Source of the DNA: CAYMPH01 sp964529415 | GTDB lineage: Bacteria > Spirochaetota > UBA4802 > UBA5550 | DNA: 64,000 nucleotides | NCBI GenBank assembly: GCA_964529415.1 | Contig: CAZGWD010000007.1 | Location: 124,001-188,000, forward strand | Direction of reading: 5' to 3' | Shown here: piece by piece, positions 9,434 to 17,775 of the stretch | Numbering within the stretch: the first letter of the stretch is position 1 | How the letters are laid out: each line of letters starts with the position of its first letter | Translations under genes and position numbers: made by a program | The notes under the pieces: model-generated | What the model was told of the DNA's origin: nothing | Databases searched by the model: none | Seen by the model: the letters and a program-made list of their open reading frames with translations, nothing else

Positions 9434-9799
9434 TTATTTTATTCCGATTTTAGCTGTTTGTTTACCTGCGCTGCCGTGCAGATTGCAATTTGCCTGTGCT
9501 TCAATCTCAACAGGTCTTGTTACCTTGTAATCAACTTCTTTTATGAATTCATTTTTTTCAGGGAGGGATTTTTTCGTGAAATCCCATCTTGCAATTTCTT
9601 TGCCATTAGCTTTGATAACTACCCAGTCTGTAAAATGAAAAGAGATGTTTACATTATGTTTTACTTTAACAATAATTTTAACAATTGAATCCTTTTTCGC
9701 GTTTTCAGGAGCTGTTATTTCTACTGATGATTTGTTGGCTAAAACAGGAATAGAAAATACTGCAATAAAAATTACTAAAAACAATTTAAATCTTTTCAT
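9434..9799 (-). CDS. Exported desulfoferrodoxin / superoxide-reductase-like (SORL) protein
   Basis: About 121 residues with a cleavable signal peptide (MKRFKLFLVIFIAVFSIPVLA). The rest matches the SORL/desulfoferrodoxin beta-barrel: KHNVNISFHFTDWV supplies two histidines, and QANCNLHGS supplies the Cys and His of the iron centre. I do not see the N-terminal Glu-Lys-His loop of classical SORs, so the iron may have one ligand fewer, as in SORL proteins. Likely role: periplasmic reduction of superoxide or a related oxidant. The ATG at 9799 is preferred over the in-frame ATG at 9811 because GGAG sits correctly upstream of it. First gene of its operon. Confidence 0.8.
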   Translation of the reverse strand: MKRFKLFLVIFIAVFSIPVLANKSSVEITAPENAKKDSIVKIIVKVKHNVNISFHFTDWVVIKANGKEIARWDFTKKSLPEKNEFIKEVDYKVTRPVEIEAQANCNLHGSAGKQTAKIGIK

Positions 9800-9854
9800 T
9801 TTACTCTCCATTTAAGTTATTTTAAATAAAAATGATCTGTAGATTTTTTTAATA

Positions 9855-9878
9855 TATCTTATTATATTTAATAAGATA
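9855..9878. promoter_or_regulatory. Palindromic operator candidate upstream of the SORL operon
   Basis: TATCTTATTA and TAATAAGATA form perfect 10-bp arms around a 4-base centre. The palindrome covers the spacer and -10 zone of the promoter at 9865-9893, about 55-80 bp before the SORL start. A repressor or redox regulator bound here would block polymerase. The sequence is not an exact Fur or PerR box, so the regulator is unknown. Confidence 0.5.
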
Positions 9879-9893
9879 AAATAAATAAGTCAA
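9865..9893 (-). promoter_or_regulatory. Promoter for the SORL operon
   Basis: Minus strand: TTGACT (9893-9888), 17-bp spacer, TAAATA (9870-9865). An alternative TATAAT lies at 9866-9861 but with a 21-bp spacer. It overlaps the 24-bp palindrome, the arrangement expected for a repressed promoter. Confidence 0.5.
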
Positions 9894-9996
9894 GTATAAT
9901 ATACGTTTATAATTGAACAAAAAAATATTGAAAAAAGCTTGTTAATATCATGAAATATTTTAAATTTGAATAAAAATAATACAAAAGAATTCTATA

Positions 9997-10530
9997 GTGA
10001 AAAATATGAAAACTGATTCGCTTGAAGTTTATGATAGATTTAAATACTGCCCGGTTTGCGGGGCCCGTGAAATTTATAAAAAAACCGATAAATCAATACA
10101 ATGCAGCTCCTGCCAGTTTGAGTATTATATAAATGCAGCAGGAGCAGTCGCAGGATTAATTTTTGATGATTCTAAAAGGCTATTACTTACTGTTCGCGGA
10201 AGGGATCCTGCAAAAGGTTTATTTGATCTTCCAGGCGGTTTTATTGATATTGGTGAATCTGCAGAAGACGCATTGAGAAGAGAAATAAAAGAGGAACTTG
10301 ATTCAGATATAGAAAAGATTACATATCTTCAATCTCAGCCAAATATTTATCCGTTTGGCGGTATTATATATCATACACTTGATGTTTTTTTTAAATGCTC
10401 TTTGGCAGAAAATTCAAGAATTATTGCAGGTGATGATATTGCAGATTTCAAGTTTATGGAAACTGATAGAATTAATTTTGAAAAAATTGCATTTAATTCG
10501 GTGAAAACTGTTTTAAAAAAAATTCTTTGA
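9997..10530 (+). CDS. Nudix hydrolase with N-terminal zinc ribbon
   Basis: 177 residues. An N-terminal four-Cys ribbon (CPVCG...CSSCQF, about 14-40) precedes a Nudix domain. The Nudix box is complete: GGFIDIGESAEDALRREIKE followed by ELD, with the REXXEE metal-binding helix. The ribbon-plus-Nudix layout recalls NudC-type and related NAD/NDP-sugar pyrophosphatases, but the NudC SQPWPFPXS signature is only loosely echoed (LQSQPNIYPF), so substrate is open. The frame begins at GTG 9997; an ATG lies three codons on at 10006, and neither has a strong Shine-Dalgarno. It is convergent with the next gene (10 bp). Confidence 0.82.
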   Translation: MKNMKTDSLEVYDRFKYCPVCGAREIYKKTDKSIQCSSCQFEYYINAAGAVAGLIFDDSKRLLLTVRGRDPAKGLFDLPGGFIDIGESAEDALRREIKEELDSDIEKITYLQSQPNIYPFGGIIYHTLDVFFKCSLAENSRIIAGDDIADFKFMETDRINFEKIAFNSVKTVLKKIL

Positions 10531-10540
10531 AAAAAGGAAA

Positions 10541-10828
10541 TTATTTTTTCTTGCCGTATCTTGTCTGGCAATCATTAAAGCAGTTTCTGTAATTATTGTC
10601 GCAATAACCGCGTGTGTACATTCTGTTTTTATCGTATTTTCCTTTATTGCCTTCTTTGATGCATCTTATTTTTTTTGACATGCAGTCATCGGAGCATTTT
10701 TTGAAAAATTTTTCATCTTTGGATTGTTTTTTTTTATAATTATGTATTTTTTGATTTTTTTCTACTGAATTAGCAGAGTATGAAAAAATAAATAGAAATA
10801 AAAAAAATGCAGATAATATTTTCTTCAT
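10541..10828 (-). CDS. Small exported Cys-rich protein
   Basis: 95 residues, family not recognised. A signal peptide (MKKILSAFFLFLFIFSYSANS) precedes a basic mature part with six cysteines in the pattern C-x3-C-x6-C, then C-x6-C-x3-C. The mirrored spacing suggests two helices cross-linked by disulfides, as in CHCH-like hairpins. It is Lys-rich and probably periplasmic. Its ATG is 1 bp after the stop codon of the upstream cyclic-nucleotide-binding protein, so the two are co-transcribed. The functional link is unknown. Confidence 0.65.
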   Translation of the reverse strand: MKKILSAFFLFLFIFSYSANSVEKNQKIHNYKKKQSKDEKFFKKCSDDCMSKKIRCIKEGNKGKYDKNRMYTRGYCDNNYRNCFNDCQTRYGKKK

Positions 10829-10829
10829 A

Positions 10830-11228
10830 TTAAACCTGTCCGCCGAGTTTTAGTCTATTGAGTTCACTTATTTTCCCGATTAAAATTTCATCTGTTTTCG
10901 CAAGTCTTTGTGCCAATATATAAACCATCTTTGCTGCAAAACCTGAATTTTTTATTAGAAACAGTTTCAGCTGTTCTTTGTTGTCTATAAAAACCAGCTT
11001 AACATATCCAAGAGCAATTACATCCGCAGTTCTCGGCTGATCATAAAATAATGATATTTCCCCGAAAAAATCACCTTTGAGAAGATTTGCAACTACAACT
11101 TTATTGTCATTTTCATCTGAAAGTGAAATTGCTACTGATCCTTCGAGTATTATATACATACGTTTTTCTAATACGCCTGCTTTTATAATCTGATCGCCGT
11201 TTTGAAATTCTAAAATATTCTGAGGCAT
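10830..11228 (-). CDS. Single-domain cyclic-nucleotide-binding protein
   Basis: 132 residues consisting of one cNMP-binding (CRP/Kap) beta-roll and a C-terminal helix. The phosphate-binding cassette GDFFGEISLFYDQPRTADV contains the Gly-Glu pair and Arg that contact the cyclic phosphate, so ligand binding is likely. There is no DNA-binding domain, kinase or channel attached; it probably acts by protein-protein contact. It is followed 1 bp later by a small exported Cys-rich protein gene. It is divergent from the HIT gene, with about 96 bp between starts. Confidence 0.85.
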   Translation of the reverse strand: MPQNILEFQNGDQIIKAGVLEKRMYIILEGSVAISLSDENDNKVVVANLLKGDFFGEISLFYDQPRTADVIALGYVKLVFIDNKEQLKLFLIKNSGFAAKMVYILAQRLAKTDEILIGKISELNRLKLGGQV

Positions 11229-11259
11229 GCATTTCTCCAGGTTTTACAATTCTTTTAAC

Positions 11260-11287
11260 TTGACATTGGAAATAACTTATATATTAT
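11260..11287 (+). promoter_or_regulatory. Promoter for the HIT-family gene
   Basis: TTGACA (11260-11265), 16-bp spacer, TATTAT (11282-11287), then AAGGAG just before the ATG at 11325. Perfect -35 and good -10; spacing one base short of the optimum. Confidence 0.6.
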
Positions 11288-11324
11288 ATATCGATAAATT
11301 TACTGAAAATAAAAAGGAGAAAAA

Positions 11325-11669
11325 ATGGACTGCATATTCTGTAAAATAGTAAAAGGCGAAATTAAAAGCGATAAAGTATATGAAAATGATAAAATTTTAG
11401 CATTCTCGGATATTAATCCTATTGCGCCGGTTCATATCCTTGTTATACCTAAAAAACATATCAGCAGTGTTGATTCAATTGATAAATCAAATGCAGATAT
11501 AATGGCTGATATTTTTCTTGGAATCAACGAATGCGCCAGATTAAAATCAATAGATAAAAATGGATTCAGGATTATCATGAATAATGGTAAAGACGGCGGA
11601 CAGGATGTTTTTCATATTCACGCGCATCTGCTTGGCGGTAAAATCTTAGGTCCTATGCTTGGCAGATAA
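11325..11669 (+). CDS. hinT: HIT-family nucleotide phosphoramidase (HinT-like)
   Basis: 114 residues, full length for the HINT branch. It starts with MDCIFCKIVKGEI, typical of bacterial HinT (PKCI-like). The histidine triad HIHAHLLGG near the C-terminus holds the catalytic His. The cytoplasmic enzyme hydrolyses purine nucleoside phosphoramidates. Strong AAGGAG Shine-Dalgarno and its own promoter. The 3' end overlaps the convergent CNNM gene by 24 bp. Confidence 0.92.
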   Translation: MDCIFCKIVKGEIKSDKVYENDKILAFSDINPIAPVHILVIPKKHISSVDSIDKSNADIMADIFLGINECARLKSIDKNGFRIIMNNGKDGGQDVFHIHAHLLGGKILGPMLGR

Positions 11670-12932
11670 TTTTCTTTTTTTTCCTGATATAATAAGAAGG
11701 ACTTTTTTTACAGATTTTTCAGTTGATTCCTCTACGATAAATGTCATCTTCTTGTATATTGTTTTTTCACCTTTTTTGGGAATAGACCCTGTTTTATATT
11801 CCATAAATCCTGCAATAGTCTCAAATCCGGATTTTTCAATTTTTACAGAAAATAGTCTGCTGAAATAATCTACAGCAAGATTACCATCAAGCAGATATTT
11901 ATTTTCACCAAGATCAGTTATTAAATCATGCTCAGAATGATCCCTGGTGTGAATTTCTCCAACTATTTCTTCAACTATATCCTCATATGTAATCATTCCT
12001 ACAACTGCTCCATATTCATTTACCACAAAAACCAGAGAAAGCTGCTGGTTGTCCATTTCAAGATAAAGATCGAGAACATTTTTTGTGGCAGGAACAAATA
12101 TCGGCGGTCGAATTATATCTATAATTCTGGAAATTTTTTTATTTGTCAGAAGATCTCTGTAGTATGTGTAGCCTGTAATATTTTCAATATTTCCTTTAAA
12201 TACAGGTATTCTTGAAAATCCGGTTTCATTTATCAGATAAGCAAGTTCTTTTATGGATTTTTCAGAATCAATTGAAATCAGATCTATGGCAGGAGTCATG
12301 AGTTCAATTGCAGATAATTCTTTGAATGAAAGCATCTCGGAAACATAGACATTGTTATCCCTGTCAATGACCCCCTGATGTGTACCCATGCTGAAAAGCA
12401 GTGAAATTTCCTCTCTGGACATTATAAATGAGCTTGATGCATCCTTCATTCCGAGAAGATTCTTTATTTTATAAGAAACAGATACCGAAAATTTAACGAC
12501 CGGATTGAGTAAAAACATTAATATTTTTGTGGGGAATGCCAAAGCCATGAGTATTGCTTCTGGTTTTGCCCTGCTGAATAATTTTGGTGCTGCTTCACAG
12601 AAAATAAGAAATACAATAGTCTGGATTACAGTAATAATAAACAATATTGTGTCATTTAAAGAAAATGCTTTTGATCCAACATAGGTTATAAATGAAGCAG
12701 CGCTTATGCTTACAATATTGTTTCCTATTAATAACATGCCTATCGCATCTTCTTTTCTGTCTAAAATATATAAAGCAGCCCTTGTTGTTTTTGCTTTTTC
12801 AGATGATTTATTTTCTATAATAATTCTATTTGCTGAAACAATTGCAGTTTCAGTTCCTGAAAAATATGCAGAAAATATCATAAAAACAATAATTGATATA
12901 ATATATCCGCTGTAGGCTGCAAGTTCCAGCAT
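11646..12932 (-). CDS. CNNM/CorC-HlyC family transporter (CBS-pair), second of tandem pair
   Basis: 428 residues. N-terminal CNNM (DUF21) membrane domain with about four helices, beginning with a Phe-Ser-Gly-Thr-Glu-Thr-Ala motif (FSGTETAIVSA) that resembles the cation-binding signature. A CBS pair (about 200-320) follows, then a CorC/HlyC C-terminal domain (NKYLLDGNLAVDYFSRLF). The family exports or regulates Mg2+/Co2+; the 'haemolysin' label is historical. Its ATG shares a base with the stop of the upstream paralogue (TGATG), indicating translational coupling, so the two may form a heterodimer. The 3' end runs 24 bp into convergent hinT. Confidence 0.88.
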   Translation of the reverse strand: MLELAAYSGYIISIIVFMIFSAYFSGTETAIVSANRIIIENKSSEKAKTTRAALYILDRKEDAIGMLLIGNNIVSISAASFITYVGSKAFSLNDTILFIITVIQTIVFLIFCEAAPKLFSRAKPEAILMALAFPTKILMFLLNPVVKFSVSVSYKIKNLLGMKDASSSFIMSREEISLLFSMGTHQGVIDRDNNVYVSEMLSFKELSAIELMTPAIDLISIDSEKSIKELAYLINETGFSRIPVFKGNIENITGYTYYRDLLTNKKISRIIDIIRPPIFVPATKNVLDLYLEMDNQQLSLVFVVNEYGAVVGMITYEDIVEEIVGEIHTRDHSEHDLITDLGENKYLLDGNLAVDYFSRLFSVKIEKSGFETIAGFMEYKTGSIPKKGEKTIYKKMTFIVEESTEKSVKKVLLIISGKKRKLSAKHRT

Positions 12933-14200
12933 CAGTTACTTTCTCCATTTTCAATTGTCCTGATGCTTTTCACTTCTATTCTATCTATTGAATGTTTTTT
13001 TATTTTTTTAATCAGTAAAATATGTGAGGCTGTTTTTACAATATTGCCGGTTTTCGGCATTGATGACAGAACTTCAATCATATAACCGCCGATAGTATCA
13101 GAATTAATGCTTTCTATATTCTCTCCAAAAAGAATATTAAAGTCTTCCAGCTGCATATTCCCAGAAATCATGGTTATATCTTCAGTTTTTTTAACTTCAC
13201 TTTTTTTTGGTGAATCCAGTCCATGAAATTCTCTTCCCATTAAATCGGATAAAATTGAATTCAGCGTTACAACACCCGCAGTACCTCCGTATTCATCAAC
13301 TGCAATTCCTATCTGAATGCGGAGCTTGAGAAAATCGTTTAACAGATCTTTTAAATCTTTTGATGCCGGAAAGAAATGTATTTTTTCAATAAATCTGTTT
13401 ATATTTGAAACTTTTTTATATCCGAGAAAAGATGGAAGAAGTTCTCTTGAATCGATCATGCCTACAACATTGTCAATGTCTTCTTTATATACAGGAGCTC
13501 TTACTGCATCATGTTCTAACATAAGATTAATTGCTTCTTTAACTGAACAGCCCCAGGGAATAAAAAGAGCTGCGTTTCTCGGCAGCATGATATTATAAGC
13601 TTCCTTTTTGGAAAATCGCAGCATGCTTTTAATAAAAGCGCTTTCCTCTTTATGTATGTGCCCTTCCTGTTCGCCGATTTTTACTGCAAGGCCTATTTCG
13701 TCTTCAGTAATATTTATATCACTGAGTTTTAAATGAAATATTTTAATAATAAAAGACATAACTCCAGAAAGCAGAATTCTTGCAGGGTATAAAATTTTAT
13801 GTACCAGGGCAAGCAGAGGATATAAAATTTTCGATGCTGATGAATATGAGCTTATGGCAAGTATTTTAGGTGTAATTTCACAGAATAATATTATAATTGG
13901 AGTTACAATTGCTATTGATATGAACTGTCCGTAATCCTGCCATTTTATTATCAGAATTTTTGTTGTAATTGCTGATATTGCTATATTTGCAAATATATTG
14001 CCTATCAGGATTGTTAAAAGAATATTCTGGGGATTCTGCATGGCTTTGTGAATGGATCTTTCAATCAAATCATCTGAACTTGAATATTTAAAAAGCTCCG
14101 AGCGTTTTAATGAAAAAAGTGCAGTTTCACTTCCGGAAAAAAATGCGGAAAAAATTGAAAAAATTACGAGTAAAATAATTTCAGATAAATGTATTTCCAT
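12932..14200 (-). CDS. CNNM/CorC-HlyC family transporter (CBS-pair), first of tandem pair
   Basis: 422 residues with the same order: CNNM membrane domain (FSGSETALFSLKRSEL near the start), CBS pair (INLMLEHDAVRAPVYK; VDEYGGTAGVVT), CorC/HlyC domain (GNMQLEDFNILFG). Paralogous to the gene that follows and coupled to it by a 1-base overlap. It lies 9 bp after the double-XRE gene in a seven-gene leftward run with PBP1a and an M23 peptidase. A link between divalent-cation homeostasis and cell-wall synthesis is suggested by context, not shown. Confidence 0.88.
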   Translation of the reverse strand: MEIHLSEIILLVIFSIFSAFFSGSETALFSLKRSELFKYSSSDDLIERSIHKAMQNPQNILLTILIGNIFANIAISAITTKILIIKWQDYGQFISIAIVTPIIILFCEITPKILAISSYSSASKILYPLLALVHKILYPARILLSGVMSFIIKIFHLKLSDINITEDEIGLAVKIGEQEGHIHKEESAFIKSMLRFSKKEAYNIMLPRNAALFIPWGCSVKEAINLMLEHDAVRAPVYKEDIDNVVGMIDSRELLPSFLGYKKVSNINRFIEKIHFFPASKDLKDLLNDFLKLRIQIGIAVDEYGGTAGVVTLNSILSDLMGREFHGLDSPKKSEVKKTEDITMISGNMQLEDFNILFGENIESINSDTIGGYMIEVLSSMPKTGNIVKTASHILLIKKIKKHSIDRIEVKSIRTIENGESN

Positions 14201-14209
14201 AATCAGAAA

Positions 14210-14620
14210 TCAGTTTGAAGGGAAAATTTTTGATTCTTTTATTTTTAAAACTCTGGCGCATTTTTTTTTAAATTTGTCATTCGGCACCTGAAATCCTTTT
14301 TCAATTTTTGAAAGAAATGAAGGAGTGCATTCAAGCTGTTTTGCAAGTTCATTTTGCTTAAGACCTTTTTCCATACGGAAATGCCATAAATTATTTTTAA
14401 ACTCATCATCAGCAGTATTTTTCTTAATATTTACATCAGGGAATATTACTGATCTCGGTTCATTTAAAAAATCAGAGCATGCATCCATAAATTTTTCAGT
14501 TGGATCCTGTATGCCTTTTTCCACCTTGCACAGATATGACGGCGAAACTGAAAGGGCTTTAGACATTTCAGTCTGCTTGATATTCTTTTTTCTTCTGATG
14601 TATGGTATCTTATTGCGCAA
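14210..14620 (-). CDS. Two tandem XRE-type helix-turn-helix domains
   Basis: 136 residues that are almost entirely two HTH_3 (XRE/Cro-like) domains, about 5-58 and 75-130. They repeat the same signature: LSVSPSYLCKVEKGIQDPTE and LECTPSFLSKIEKGFQVPND. It therefore looks like an internally duplicated monomeric binder rather than a dimerising repressor, and there is no ligand domain. The start is TTG at 14620, fixed by the well-placed AGGGGA and by an in-frame stop (that of the upstream M23 gene) five codons earlier. It sits inside the operon between the peptidase and CNNM genes. Confidence 0.8.
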   Translation of the reverse strand: MRNKIPYIRRKKNIKQTEMSKALSVSPSYLCKVEKGIQDPTEKFMDACSDFLNEPRSVIFPDVNIKKNTADDEFKNNLWHFRMEKGLKQNELAKQLECTPSFLSKIEKGFQVPNDKFKKKCARVLKIKESKIFPSN

Positions 14621-14635
14621 GAAAATTCCCCTGAT

Positions 14636-15499
14636 TTAATTTTTTGAAATTTCCGTATCAAGCTTTATATTAAAAGTAAAAATTTTCTGTATTATATTAT
14701 TTGAATAATCTTCAGCAGTAACTGTTATTGTATTTTGTCCATCTGCATACTGGATGTCTTCAATTTTATAATAACCTTTATTATCAAACAAATTATCATG
14801 GTATTTTCCTGACAGTGTCAATCCATTTTTGGAATTTGAAATCTTATTAAAAATAGTATCAGCAATGGTTTTGCCGTTTATTTCCACTTTTAATTTATAA
14901 ACTCCAAGTTTTTCCCCGCCGGATATTGTATCATGAATAGAAATCAAAAGTGGATAATGTTTTGTTAATCTTATATCTGTTCCGGAACGTAGCGTAATAT
15001 ATTTCTCGTTAATTTTTATATGAACATCTCCTACAACAGGAGGATTTTTATCTTCAGGTATCAAATCAGCAGACATGGGATTATATGAATTGAACAGATC
15101 ATCGAGCAGCGTAAAATGCAGGTGCTTTCCGAATGAATGTCCTGTATTCCCTGCTGTTGCTATCGGCTCGTTTATTAAACAGTCTGTCTTTACGGGCATT
15201 GTATCTTCAAGATGCATATATAAGGAATATCCTTTGTTGTGGCTGATAACCTTGAAATTTCCTCCGCCTTTATAATTATCCATAGGAAATTTAGACTTAT
15301 CCCAATAGAACAATAGTTTTCCATTTTCAGAAGGATAAATTTTTCCATCTGCATTTGTCATGTCAATCCCATCATGGAAATGATCCCATCTTGATTCAGC
15401 GTATGTAGAAGTGAGTTTCCCGCTTTTAAGCGGCCACTGAATTGCGTAGTTAATTGATATTGCTGAAATTAAAAAAGTAATAACCAAAAATCTTTTCAT
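14636..15499 (-). CDS. Exported M23-family (LytM-type) metallopeptidase
   Basis: 287 residues, N-terminal signal (MKRFLVITFLISAISINYA). The zinc peptidase domain is at the N-terminal end (about 25-160), with the ligand set HDGID (His-x3-Asp), YMHL and GKHLHF (His-x-His), so it should be active on peptidoglycan cross-bridges. About 120 beta-rich residues follow, perhaps an Ig-like or binding domain. The ATG overlaps the stop of the PBP1a gene by 4 bp (ATGA), so synthesis of a cross-linking enzyme and a cross-link hydrolase is coupled. Confidence 0.88.
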   Translation of the reverse strand: MKRFLVITFLISAISINYAIQWPLKSGKLTSTYAESRWDHFHDGIDMTNADGKIYPSENGKLLFYWDKSKFPMDNYKGGGNFKVISHNKGYSLYMHLEDTMPVKTDCLINEPIATAGNTGHSFGKHLHFTLLDDLFNSYNPMSADLIPEDKNPPVVGDVHIKINEKYITLRSGTDIRLTKHYPLLISIHDTISGGEKLGVYKLKVEINGKTIADTIFNKISNSKNGLTLSGKYHDNLFDNKGYYKIEDIQYADGQNTITVTAEDYSNNIIQKIFTFNIKLDTEISKN

Positions 15500-17775
15500 G
15501 GATTTTCCTGTTTTTTTTCTTTTTCCGGCTTAATGTGTATATGACAATATTTTCCAGGTTCTGTTCCGGATAAATAGACCTGTTCCGCGGATTCTGGACA
15601 TTCTCCATTTTTGCCAGCCACTTCTCCCGATTCAAGACAAATTTTTTCCCTGCTCGTAACATCCTGAGGTATTGAAAAATCATCCGGTTTTTTTGCATTA
15701 TAAACTGAAAAAATATATTCAGTAAATACAGGGGCGGATATAGAACCACCTGCGGCATGAGGCCCGAGTGAAATTGATCCCTGCTTGTTTCCGATCCACA
15801 CAACAACTGATAAATCAGAAGTATATCCTGCAAACCATGCATCAGAATTATTTGAAGTCGTACCTGTTTTCCCTGCAATCTGGAAGTTGATTTTTCTGCC
15901 TGCAACAGTTCCATATGCAGTTCCGTTTTTCTCAAACACTCCTCGAAGCATTGATACTGTCACAGCTGCTGCACCTGAATCAATTATACGCCCAATACTT
16001 TTTCTTTTTTCTTCAATCCTTTTCTTAACATCCTCTTCATTATCCCAAATAATATTTCCGCTGTAATCTTTAACCTGTTTAATTCCATAAGGTTCAATAA
16101 AATCACCGCTATTTATAATGACCGAATGTAAAATGCAGTTTTCCAATGGCGAAATTTCATATGAACCCAGAGCCATAGAGAGAGTTTTTTTAAACCGGGT
16201 AGATGTTTCTGATCTGCTTAAATTGAGGCTTTTTTCTATAAAATCAAATAACCTGTCATAGCCTGTTTTCTGCAAAACTTTAACTGCAGGAATGTTTATC
16301 GATTTTTTTAAAGCATCCCTTGCTGTAATTTCACCTATGTACTTGCCATCGTAATTTTTTGGTATATATTTTTTTTCAAATTCAGTGCGTTCATCAATTA
16401 AAATTGTTGATGGAGTTATATCTCCTGCTTCAATTGCAGCAGCATAAATAAATGGCTTGAATGATGAACCAGGCTGCCTTTTGATCTGGGAAACATTATC
16501 CTGCTGATTAAAAGGAGTGAAATCGTATCCGCCTGTATAGCTTATAATTTCTCCTGTTTTTGGATTTATTGCGATCAGTGCTCCTTCAATATTCTGCGAT
16601 TTTTCAAGTTCCATTTTAGCGGTAGTTTCATTCCTGAATTTTTTTGAATGCTCTTTATGATAATTTCTCTGTCTTTCTATTGCCCGCCTGAGAGAAGCCT
16701 GGGCTATATCCTGTTTTGCTGCATCTATTGTCGTGTATACAGAAAGCCCGCCTTTTTTTAAAGCATCATCACCGAATTTCTGTACAAGCTGGCGCCTGAT
16801 GGTTTCAACAAAAAATGGCGCGCGGTTTATTCGATAGGAACTTTGAATAAACTTTCCAATAAGTGAAACAGCTTTTCTGTTTTTTTTATCAATCACGACA
16901 TCCCATTTGCGGATGAATTTTTTATATGACTGTTCTGCCCTTTCAGGTGATAAATATCCAGCTGCTTTCATTGATTTTAAAATTACTTCAGTTTTCCTTA
17001 CAGAATTGTACATGTTTGATATTGGCGAATAGTATTTTGGATTTGATATAGCTGCAACAATCATTGCAGATTCCGCTTCATCGCATTCGCTTACAGATTT
17101 TCCAAAAAACATTTTTGAGGTAGATTCTACACCATATGAGCCATTGCCGAAATAAATTAAATTGAGATACATGGATAGGATATCCTGTTTGTCGTATCTT
17201 CTTTCAATTTCAAGGGCGCAAAAGGCTTCATAAATTTTTCTCTTGGCGTTTCTTTCCATATCAGTAAAAAGAACTTTTGCAAGCTGCTGGGTTATAGTGC
17301 TTCCGCCCTGAGCAATTCTTAAACTGATAATGTTCACACCCATTGCCCTAAGTATGCCTTTAAAGCTGATTCCTGGATGATTGTAAAAATCCCGGTCTTC
17401 ACTTGAAATAACTCCGACAATAACCCATTCCGGAATACTTTTATATGGAATTATTTCCCGTTTTTGTTCAAAAAATTCACCTATTATTTCATTGTTTCTG
17501 TCATATATTCGGGTTGGTATGTCTACTGCTTTTGCGCTGACATCGAAATCCCTGTATGAATATGTTGCCCCTTTATGAAGTTCTTCTGTTCTATCAATCA
17601 GCTGTTTATATTTGGATAATTTTTTCAGAGTATCTTCCCTGTCAATGCGCCAGGTTATAAATATTATTATAATATAAATTATAACTAATAATAAAAACAA
17701 TCCCGGCACATAAAGAAATACAATTTTTTTATGTGTTGAAATCCAGTTTAAAACTTTTTTAATTTTATCTGTCAT
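15496..17775 (-). CDS. Class A penicillin-binding protein (PBP1a-type transglycosylase/transpeptidase)
   Basis: 759 residues. A short cytoplasmic tail and one membrane helix (about 18-45) lead to a GT51 transglycosylase, with the catalytic EDRDFYNHPGISFKGILRA and GGSTITQQLAK. The transpeptidase domain has the nucleophile box GSSFKPF and KTGTTSNNSDAWFAGYT, so both activities look intact. A Cys-containing tail (CLESG, GECPE, YCHIH) extends past the transpeptidase. It polymerises and cross-links peptidoglycan at the outer face of the inner membrane. It overlaps rlmN upstream and the M23 gene downstream by 4 bp each. Confidence 0.95.
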   Translation of the reverse strand: MTDKIKKVLNWISTHKKIVFLYVPGLFLLLVIIYIIIIFITWRIDREDTLKKLSKYKQLIDRTEELHKGATYSYRDFDVSAKAVDIPTRIYDRNNEIIGEFFEQKREIIPYKSIPEWVIVGVISSEDRDFYNHPGISFKGILRAMGVNIISLRIAQGGSTITQQLAKVLFTDMERNAKRKIYEAFCALEIERRYDKQDILSMYLNLIYFGNGSYGVESTSKMFFGKSVSECDEAESAMIVAAISNPKYYSPISNMYNSVRKTEVILKSMKAAGYLSPERAEQSYKKFIRKWDVVIDKKNRKAVSLIGKFIQSSYRINRAPFFVETIRRQLVQKFGDDALKKGGLSVYTTIDAAKQDIAQASLRRAIERQRNYHKEHSKKFRNETTAKMELEKSQNIEGALIAINPKTGEIISYTGGYDFTPFNQQDNVSQIKRQPGSSFKPFIYAAAIEAGDITPSTILIDERTEFEKKYIPKNYDGKYIGEITARDALKKSINIPAVKVLQKTGYDRLFDFIEKSLNLSRSETSTRFKKTLSMALGSYEISPLENCILHSVIINSGDFIEPYGIKQVKDYSGNIIWDNEEDVKKRIEEKRKSIGRIIDSGAAAVTVSMLRGVFEKNGTAYGTVAGRKINFQIAGKTGTTSNNSDAWFAGYTSDLSVVVWIGNKQGSISLGPHAAGGSISAPVFTEYIFSVYNAKKPDDFSIPQDVTSREKICLESGEVAGKNGECPESAEQVYLSGTEPGKYCHIHIKPEKEKKQENP

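Noticed and set aside
15450..15935. Opposite-frame open reading frame of about 161 codons inside the PBP1a gene
   Set aside because: Same strand, different frame from PBP1a; the translation has no recognisable domain, while the PBP frame is complete with all motifs.
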